Program-made: the position numbers and the translations under genes
Notes under the pieces: model-generated
Database searches by the model: none
What the model saw: only the letters and a program-made list of their open reading frames with translations
Told to the model about the DNA's origin: nothing
Shown here: one piece after another, positions 14,146 to 19,558 of the stretch
How positions within the stretch are numbered: the stretch's first letter is position 1
How the letters are laid out: each line of letters starts with the position of its first letter
NCBI GenBank assembly: GCA_028694275.1
Contig: JAQUTS010000015.1
Location: 1-19,558, forward strand
Direction of reading: 5' to 3'
DNA length: 19,558 nucleotides
From: Candidatus Gastranaerophilales bacterium
GTDB lineage: Bacteria; Cyanobacteriota; Vampirovibrionia; Gastranaerophilales; CAJFVJ01

Positions 14146-14769
14146 TTATTTTATGTTTTTACAAACAGGACAAATCGGCTCTTGCCCCTCGTCAATGTAA
14201 TCAAGAGGTATAAAGCATGTTTGACAAAGCGGATATCCGTTTTCTTTTTTCCAAATTTGTCTTTTTATATCATCTGATATTGTTTTGATGATTTTTTGTT
14301 TCATTTCATCTGTGAGATTTTCTGTATTTACAAAAGATTGAGTTATTTCATCTTTTATATTTTGCGGTAATTCTATTTTGGCAATATCACCATCTTTTGG
14401 TGCGGGTAGGTATTTTCGATATTCATATTGTTCTTTGGCTGTTTTATCAGTTGTAACTTCTGACCAAATTTTGTGATTAAAATGAATATCGTCTACTTTT
14501 ATTTCAAGATTTTGGGTCAAAATTGATAGTTTTTTGAGCAAATCCGCCTTAAACATCACCAATTCTTGTGTAACAGCTGGTGATTTGGTTGCAATAGTGA
14601 GGGTTTTTCTGTGAAGTTTAATAGCTTTTGTTGTCCTCAAAAAACGTTTCCCGACAACTTCTACCCAAAGATTAAACAAAGCAATTTGGCTGATACCTAT
14701 ATTGATACCTGCTTTTTTCAAAACATCTGGTAAAATGTCGCCTATTTTATCAAAATTATGAAACTTCAA
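14146..14769 (-). CDS. dciA: DciA-like (DUF721) protein with C-terminal zinc ribbon
   Basis: A 207-residue protein. Residues about 8-95 match the DUF721/DciA domain: IGDILPDVLKKAG, then LFNLWVEVVG, then LTIATKSPAVTQELVMFK. DciA helps load the replicative helicase DnaB in bacteria lacking DnaC or DnaI. The C-terminus has CQTC (182-185) and CPVC (200-203), a four-cysteine zinc ribbon not part of the basic domain, joined by a charged linker. The start is TTG at 14769, well supported by AAGGAG 6 bases upstream, and it overlaps the end of recF by 14 bases. Position in a dnaN-recF cluster next to a likely origin strengthens a replication-initiation role. Molecular function is inferred from the family. 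Confidence 0.85.
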   Translation of the reverse strand: MKFHNFDKIGDILPDVLKKAGINIGISQIALFNLWVEVVGKRFLRTTKAIKLHRKTLTIATKSPAVTQELVMFKADLLKKLSILTQNLEIKVDDIHFNHKIWSEVTTDKTAKEQYEYRKYLPAPKDGDIAKIELPQNIKDEITQSFVNTENLTDEMKQKIIKTISDDIKRQIWKKENGYPLCQTCFIPLDYIDEGQEPICPVCKNIK

Positions 14770-15883
14770 AAACTTCTCCTTGTTTTACATGGAATATTTT
14801 AACATCATTTAAAAATTCTGCCTCAAAACCATGGGCATCTGTTGAAGTGATTATTGTTTGAATATCATCCTCAATTGATGTCAGAAGATAATTTTGGCGA
14901 TTTTTATCCAATTCTGCCAAAACATCATCCAAAAGCAACAATGGCGTGTCATCAATTTTTTGCTTAATTATATCTATTTCTGATAGTTTTAAAGACAAAA
15001 CAATAGTTCTTTGCTGCCCTTGAGATGCGTATTTGGTGGCACTTTTTGAGTTGATAAAAAATTCTATATCGTCCCTATGAGGGCCAATAAGTGTTTTGGC
15101 TCTAATTATTTCTTCTTGTCTTACGTCTTTCATTTTTTCTTTGTAAAAAGCCGCTATTGCATCAATACTATAGGCATCAAAATCATTTGTCTCCCCAAAA
15201 ATTGTAGAAACATAATTAAAATCCAACTTTTCATCAGGTGCAATGATGGAATGTTTTTGCGTTACCGTTTCTTTTATTTCATTAAGGTATTTAAGGCGCA
15301 AAAAAACAATATTACTGCCTGAAATAACAAGCTGTTCATCCCAAACTGATAAAACTTCATCAGAAAAACTTTGCCCTCTTAAGCTTTTTAAAAGATTATT
15401 TCTGTGGCTTCTGATTTTGTTGTATTTTTGCAATCTGTCTTGATAACCCGGATAAATTCTTGCAATACAATCATCAATCCAGGATCGTCTATCAACAGGA
15501 GCCCCTCGTAAAAGCATTAAATCATCTACACAAAAATTGACCGAGACCAAATTGCCTAAAAAATCCGCGGACTTTGTTTTTTTGATTTGATTTAGTTTGA
15601 TGATTTTTTTCGACGGTGGATTTATCAAAACATCAAGCTCAATATCAAGATCATTTTTAAGAACTTCACCTTGAATACGGCAAAAATCGCTTTCCCAGTT
15701 AACAAGTTCTGAATCTTTTTGAATACGATTTGATTTAAGAATAGACAAATAATTAATCGCTTCTAAAATATTCGTTTTTCCATGTGCGTTTTTTCCGACA
15801 AAAAGCGTTTTTCGTTTTTCAAAATCTATTGAAAGATTTTTGTAATTACGAAAATTATTCAACTCAAGTTTTTTTAAAAACAT
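14756..15883 (-). CDS. recF: DNA replication/repair protein RecF
   Basis: A 375-residue SMC/ABC-type ATPase of normal RecF length. Walker A GKNAHGKT is at 30-37, the ABC signature SQGQQR at 287-292 and Walker B LLLLDD at 315-320, followed by VLAELD. The N-terminal LELNNFRNYKNL is typical of RecF. RecF binds single/double-strand DNA junctions and, with RecO and RecR, loads RecA at gaps. It starts 7 bases after the dnaN stop and overlaps dciA by 14 bases, so the three form a tight operon. The ribosome site (AAGAAAG) is weak, consistent with coupling to dnaN translation. Confidence 0.96.
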   Translation of the reverse strand: MFLKKLELNNFRNYKNLSIDFEKRKTLFVGKNAHGKTNILEAINYLSILKSNRIQKDSELVNWESDFCRIQGEVLKNDLDIELDVLINPPSKKIIKLNQIKKTKSADFLGNLVSVNFCVDDLMLLRGAPVDRRSWIDDCIARIYPGYQDRLQKYNKIRSHRNNLLKSLRGQSFSDEVLSVWDEQLVISGSNIVFLRLKYLNEIKETVTQKHSIIAPDEKLDFNYVSTIFGETNDFDAYSIDAIAAFYKEKMKDVRQEEIIRAKTLIGPHRDDIEFFINSKSATKYASQGQQRTIVLSLKLSEIDIIKQKIDDTPLLLLDDVLAELDKNRQNYLLTSIEDDIQTIITSTDAHGFEAEFLNDVKIFHVKQGEVFEVS

Positions 15884-15890
15884 ATCTTTC

Positions 15891-17009
15891 TTATCTGACT
15901 TGAACAGGCATTACAAGGCAAATGTAGTTTTCTTCATTTACCGGTTTAAATAATGTAGCCGATAAAGCACTGCTAAGATCAACTCGTACTTTTTCAGAAT
16001 CCATTATTTTCAATGCCTCAAGTACATATTTGTAATTAAAAGCTATTATCAATTCTTCTTCTTTATATTCAATTTCGACTAAATCCATAGATGAACCAAC
16101 ATCAGATGTATCAGCTTTTAAAAGAAGTTTGTTATCAGAAAAAGTAAATTTGACAATACTTGTACGCTCATTAACCATTGTTGAAGCTCTGTCTATAGCA
16201 GAAATTAATTCTTCTCTATCAACAATTGCATGCTTATCACCTTTTTCAGGGATAAGTAGTTGGTATTTTGGATATTGTCCTTCCAAAAGTCTTGATAAAA
16301 GAACCCTATCATCAAGCTGGAATAAAATCTGCCCTTTTTTGACAACAACATAAAACTTCTTATCTTCACTGTCAGAAATCAATCTTACAAGCTCATTAAG
16401 AGTTTTTGACGGAATAACAACAGAAACATCTTTATCTTCTGAAGTTGTTATTTTTTCAATTACTCTTGATAGTCTGTTGCCATCCGTTGCAGCCATTTCA
16501 AGCTCACCATTAATAATTTTGCAATAAACACCTGATAAAATATTATTTGATTCGTTTGATGCTGTAGCAAAAACGGTCTGTTTTACAGCTTTTAAAAACG
16601 GTTTGATTTCTACATCAATTTTATCGGGAGAATTTAATAATTCTTCATCCAAAACTGTAGGAAATTCTGCCGCATCAATTCCGACAACATCAAATTTTGA
16701 ATTTCCGCAAGTTATCTCAACGATGTTGTTATCACCGAGAACAAAACTTATTGTCTTATCGGGGAGCTTGGATACAATCTCAAGAAGTTTCTTTGCAGGA
16801 AGTGTTATACTGCCCTCTTGTTGAATGTTTGCTTTTATATGACCTTCTATCAAAATATCAAGATCTGTTGATGTAAATTTCAAAGTTCTTCCATCAACAG
16901 CTTCTATCAAAATATTTGCAAGAACAGGTTGAATTCCTCTTTGAACGGTTATTTTTTCAACCATTCTTAATCCTTGCATCAAGTCATTTTTTTCTATATT
17001 AAACTTCAT
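15891..17009 (-). CDS. dnaN: DNA polymerase III beta subunit (sliding clamp)
   Basis: A 372-residue sliding clamp with the three repeated clamp domains (about 1-120, 121-245, 246-372). Recognisable stretches include the N-terminal KNDLMQGLRMVEKIT, LPAKKLLEIVSKLPD (71-85), VVGIDAAEFP near 108-117, and the C-terminal YICLVMPVQVR, close to the usual ...MPMR ending. The dimer encircles DNA and tethers polymerase and repair enzymes through its hydrophobic cleft. The start has GGGGGAAG just upstream. The region beyond the start holds the probable origin, with TATAAT elements at plus 17047-17052 and 17052-17057 that may drive dnaN. dnaA does not lie upstream, unlike the common dnaA-dnaN-recF order, but similar to cyanobacteria. 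Confidence 0.97.
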   Translation of the reverse strand: MKFNIEKNDLMQGLRMVEKITVQRGIQPVLANILIEAVDGRTLKFTSTDLDILIEGHIKANIQQEGSITLPAKKLLEIVSKLPDKTISFVLGDNNIVEITCGNSKFDVVGIDAAEFPTVLDEELLNSPDKIDVEIKPFLKAVKQTVFATASNESNNILSGVYCKIINGELEMAATDGNRLSRVIEKITTSEDKDVSVVIPSKTLNELVRLISDSEDKKFYVVVKKGQILFQLDDRVLLSRLLEGQYPKYQLLIPEKGDKHAIVDREELISAIDRASTMVNERTSIVKFTFSDNKLLLKADTSDVGSSMDLVEIEYKEEELIIAFNYKYVLEALKIMDSEKVRVDLSSALSATLFKPVNEENYICLVMPVQVR

Positions 17010-17040
17010 TCTTCCCCCAGTCCTAAATGCACTTATTCTC

Positions 17041-17258
17041 TTAGTTATTATATTATAAATAATAATATATATGTATTTAGTTATAGTAGGGGAGAGTGTT
17101 TTTTGTAGAAAATTATCTCAAACTCAACCCTAATAAACCTTTCGCATGTTTAGTTATTGTAGAAAACTTTGTTAATAAAATCAACTTTGTGAACAAGTAT
17201 AAAAATTCTACATGTTATCTACAGATGATTCTTCGTAAAATTCTACAGGTTTTCTACA
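17041..17258. other. Probable chromosomal replication origin (oriC)
   Basis: A noncoding region beside dnaN holds six DnaA-box-like 9-mers. TTTTCTACA occurs on the minus strand at 17104-17112 and 17158-17166, and on the plus strand at 17250-17258. TTATCTACA is at 17215-17223, and AATTCTACA at 17204-17212 and 17239-17247. The four plus-strand boxes form two pairs with 11-bp spacing. Left of the boxes are GGGG (17089-17092), a triplet tract ATT-TAG-TTA-TAG-TAG (17075-17089) that reads on its complement as the DnaA-trio pattern, and an almost pure A+T block (17041-17080) suited to unwinding. This order of boxes, G/C cluster, trio and AT-rich DNA matches the described basal unwinding system. All boxes have T where the classical TTATCCACA has C. 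Confidence 0.8.
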
Positions 17259-17562
17259 TCTCTTTCTCGTCAAAATCACTTGCTTTTGTGTTGTGAACCC
17301 AGCGGGTGAATTTTTGTTGTTCATAACTCATAGCAAAAGAATATAACGATTCAATAAGGGTTTGGCCACTTTTCCCTTTGCCTGTTAAAAGAAACATTCC
17401 CATTTTATTTTTTGAAATATTTATTTCATGGTGAATTATCCTTTCAATATTATTTGTGGGTTCTTTATCAAGGATTTTTCTAATCCATCTAACCAACAAA
17501 ATCACACAAGGGGTGTCTTCATTATAGCTTTGTAAATATTTAGAAAAAGCTTTTAAAATCAT
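17254..17562 (-). CDS. Hypothetical protein between proA and the origin (102 residues)
   Basis: A 102-residue protein that I do not recognise. It begins with a helical, moderately hydrophobic stretch (LKAFSKYLQSYNEDTPCVIL, 3-22; VRWIRKIL, 24-31), has GMFLLTGKGKSGQTLIESLY in the middle (55-74), and ends in a charged tail. The GKGKSGQT stretch is not a valid Walker A. There is no signal peptide or clear membrane helix. It starts 2 bases after the proA stop with no good ribosome site, so translation is presumably coupled to proA. Its stop codon lies inside the outermost DnaA box, so the gene forms the right boundary of the origin. Confidence 0.7.
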   Translation of the reverse strand: MILKAFSKYLQSYNEDTPCVILLVRWIRKILDKEPTNNIERIIHHEINISKNKMGMFLLTGKGKSGQTLIESLYSFAMSYEQQKFTRWVHNTKASDFDEKEM

Positions 17563-17564
17563 AA

Positions 17565-18866
17565 TTAAACCAGTTTTTTGTGGGTGAATTTTTTGGCTTT
17601 ATCACCAGTGTAGGTAGCAACAATTTGGCCGTTTCCAAACATTTTATATTTGTATATTGTCAAACCCTCAAGCCCAACAGGCCCTCTGGCGTGTGTTTTG
17701 TTGGTGCTTATGCCGACTTCTGCTCCAAGGCCGTATCTGAATCCATCGGCAAAACGGGTTGAAGCATTATGATAGACGCCTGCTGAATCAACCAGATCCA
17801 TAAATATTTTTGCCTGAAATTTATCTTTTGTGATAATGCAATCAGTATGCCCTGAGCCATATTCATTGATATGATCAATAGCTTCTATGATGTCATTGAC
17901 TATTTTTATTGAGACGATTTTGGCAGAATATTCTGTTTTCCAGTCATCTTCTGTTGCAGGTTCAATATTTGTTCCGAGGGTTTGGATTTTTTCATCCCCT
18001 TTGATTGTAATTTCGGCATTTTGCATTGATTCAAGCAAACTTTCTATAAAAGAATCTTTGACTTCTTTATTTATTAAAATTGTTTCCACCGCATTACAGG
18101 CTGATGGATATTGAGTTTTGGCGTCAATACAAATATCGGTTGCCATTTTCAAATCTGCTGATTCTTCGATATAAATATGGCAGATGCCATTAGCGTGTCC
18201 CAAGACAGGAATTTTGGTGTTTTCTTTTATGAATTTTACCAAAGCATTGCCGCCTCTTGGGATAATCAAATCGACATATTTTTCCATAGAAAGCAGTTCT
18301 TTTACATCTTCTCTTGTTTTGATAAGATTAATAGCTCCCAATGGAAAGGTTTCAAGAGATTCAAGCGTTGTTTTGATTACATCAATCAAGGCTTCATTTG
18401 TGTGAAGGGCTTCTGATCCGCCTTTTAGGATAACCGCATTGGCAGATTTAATTGCAAGAGCTACAATTTGTGGAATGACATCAGGACGTGATTCAAAAAT
18501 CACACCTATTACCCCGATCGGGCAGCTGATTTTTTTGAGAGTCAATCCTTTGTCCAATTCTGTTTCCGATAGGGATTTATTCACAGGATCAGGAAGTTTG
18601 ATTACATCATAAAACCCTTGGATAACATCTCGTAATTTTGGTTCATCAAGCTTTAATCTGCCTAAAATAGCTTCTGAAATTTTGCCCTCAATAAGGAGTT
18701 TTTGGCCTTGTTCAATATCTTTTTGATTAGCTTCAAAAATAACCTCTTTGTTGGCCTCAAGAGCCTTTGCGATAGCTTCAAGAGCTTTATTTTTTGTTTT
18801 TTCGTCCAAAGAAGCTAATGTGTATGATGCTTTTTTGGCACTTATTGCAATGTTTTCTAAACTCAT
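17565..18866 (-). CDS. proA: Gamma-glutamyl phosphate reductase
   Basis: A 433-residue enzyme of normal length that reduces gamma-glutamyl phosphate with NADPH to glutamate semialdehyde, the second step of proline synthesis. Family marks include CPIGVIGVIFESRPDV (115-130), the PRGG stretch near 203-206, the catalytic cysteine Cys257 in TQYPSACNAVET, and the C-terminal GLEGLTIYKYK signature. The start is ATG at 18864-18866, with GAGGA 4-6 bases upstream; an in-frame TTG at 18887 would add seven residues overlapping proB and lacks a ribosome site. It follows proB by 7 bases, forming the usual proB-proA pair, and a small unknown gene follows 2 bases after its stop. Confidence 0.97.
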   Translation of the reverse strand: MSLENIAISAKKASYTLASLDEKTKNKALEAIAKALEANKEVIFEANQKDIEQGQKLLIEGKISEAILGRLKLDEPKLRDVIQGFYDVIKLPDPVNKSLSETELDKGLTLKKISCPIGVIGVIFESRPDVIPQIVALAIKSANAVILKGGSEALHTNEALIDVIKTTLESLETFPLGAINLIKTREDVKELLSMEKYVDLIIPRGGNALVKFIKENTKIPVLGHANGICHIYIEESADLKMATDICIDAKTQYPSACNAVETILINKEVKDSFIESLLESMQNAEITIKGDEKIQTLGTNIEPATEDDWKTEYSAKIVSIKIVNDIIEAIDHINEYGSGHTDCIITKDKFQAKIFMDLVDSAGVYHNASTRFADGFRYGLGAEVGISTNKTHARGPVGLEGLTIYKYKMFGNGQIVATYTGDKAKKFTHKKLV

Positions 18867-18873
18867 TTTTTCC

Positions 18874-19558
18874 TCACAGTAAAACAATATTGTCTCGGCC
18901 GATTATATTGTCATAGTTTTTGTAACCTAAGATTTTTTCGATATCATCAGAATGTTTGCCGAGAAGTTTTTTGCACTCATCGCTTGAATAGTTGACGATG
19001 CCTTTTGCGATTTCGTTATGATCTTTGTCCATAATGCTTACGACATCGCTTCTGTAGAAATCGTTTTTTATTTCGATAATTCCTGCCGGTAAAAGGCCTG
19101 AGAATTTTTCGGTAAGGGCTTTTTTGGCACCGTCATTTACAACCAAAGCACCCGTTATGTTTGTGGCATAGGCTATCCAACGTTTTTTGCCAGAGAGAGA
19201 GTCTGTCGGCAAAAATATCGTCCCGATAAAATTTTCTGTAAAAACATTTGCGATGGCGCTGGGTTTTTTGCCATTGGTGATGATTGTGCACCCGCCTGAG
19301 CGAGAAACCACTTTTGCGGCTTCGAGTTTGGTTTTCATGCCGCCTCGACCTTTTTTGGAAGCTTCAAAACCAAGAGCCTCAATAGTTGGTGTGATTTCTG
19401 CTACTTCTTTTATCAGCTTTGCATCATCAGATTTGCGAGGGTCTTTGTCAAAAAGCCCGTCAATATCTGATAAAATTATTAATAAATCCGCTCCCAATTC
19501 ACTTGTCTCAAGGGCTGAAAGCTTGTCATTGTCTCCAAAGCAGACCTTATTTTCTTGA
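18874..19558 (-). CDS. proB: Glutamate 5-kinase, C-terminal part (runs off right edge)
   Basis: About 227 residues of an amino-acid kinase-PUA protein, open to the window edge. The visible part has FGDNDKLSA, then LGADLLIILSDIDGLFDKDPR, both ProB landmarks, then GRGGMKTKLEAAK and the GCTIITNGKKP stretch of the kinase fold. The last 85 or so residues (from about DGAKKALTEKFSGLLPAGI) match the PUA domain seen in long-form ProB. The enzyme phosphorylates glutamate at the gamma carboxyl group, the first and usually proline-inhibited step of proline synthesis. The true N-terminus lies outside the window; a TTG at 19495-19497 is an internal leucine codon, not the start. The stop lies 7 bases before proA. 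Confidence 0.96.
   Translation of the reverse strand, partial: QENKVCFGDNDKLSALETSELGADLLIILSDIDGLFDKDPRKSDDAKLIKEVAEITPTIEALGFEASKKGRGGMKTKLEAAKVVSRSGGCTIITNGKKPSAIANVFTENFIGTIFLPTDSLSGKKRWIAYATNITGALVVNDGAKKALTEKFSGLLPAGIIEIKNDFYRSDVVSIMDKDHNEIAKGIVNYSSDECKKLLGKHSDDIEKILGYKNYDNIIGRDNIVLL

Noticed and set aside
17254..17562. P-loop NTPase call from the GKGKSGQT stretch
   Set aside because: The spacing does not fit GxxxxGK[ST], and no Walker B follows in this 102-residue protein.
18867..18887. Seven-residue N-terminal extension of ProA from TTG 18887
   Set aside because: It overlaps proB, lacks a ribosome site, and the ATG at 18866 has a clear GAGGA and matches the usual ProA length.

Overview
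This AT-rich bacterial window is densely coded, with short intergenic gaps and mostly co-directional gene clusters. Four features fit the non-photosynthetic cyanobacterial sister lineage (Melainabacteria/Vampirovibrionia, e.g. Gastranaerophilales): an origin-like region beside dnaN with no dnaA nearby, DnaA boxes resembling the cyanobacterial TTTTCCACA form, a CHASE2 diguanylate cyclase, and a cyanobacterial-style HNH protein. The lineage is an inference (about 0.6 confidence), not something the sequence proves.

Layout, left to right. (1) 1-892, minus: a histidine phosphatase followed by the start of a purine nucleoside phosphorylase. (2) 1093-3876, plus: a membrane PAS histidine kinase with no adjacent response regulator, abutting a UbiA-family prenyltransferase. 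(3) 3877-4139: an intergenic patch of hairpins and REP-like palindromes between convergent genes. (4) 4140-7481, minus: a leuC-type dehydratase, an HNH protein, and a 447-residue protein made of three Clp-N domains with no ATPase. (5) 7482-7983: tRNA-Leu(GAG) whose two ends are partly duplicated in the flanking DNA. There is an 88-bp tandem repeat upstream and a 24-bp direct repeat enclosing a structured 97-bp insert downstream. (6) 7984-8681, minus: two small paralogous proteins of unknown function. (7) 8805-11884, plus: valS and a bacteriohemerythrin. (8) 12052-14123, plus: two small overlapping genes, then a CHASE2-GGDEF diguanylate cyclase. (9) 14146-17009, minus: dnaN-recF-dciA, the replication and repair cluster. 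(10) 17041-17258: a probable chromosomal origin. (11) 17254-19558, minus: proB-proA and a small unknown gene.

The most notable features are three. The first is the origin: six TTWTCTACA-type DnaA boxes, two of the pairs at 11-bp spacing, beside a G-cluster, a DnaA-trio-like tract and an AT-rich unwinding region. The second is the tRNA-Leu locus, where a near-consensus promoter now lies about 190 bp from the tRNA but directly beside a partial tRNA 5'-end copy, as if repeat units had pushed the gene away from its promoter. The third is the ATPase-free triple Clp-N protein. No CRISPR array, transposase, integrase or rRNA was seen.
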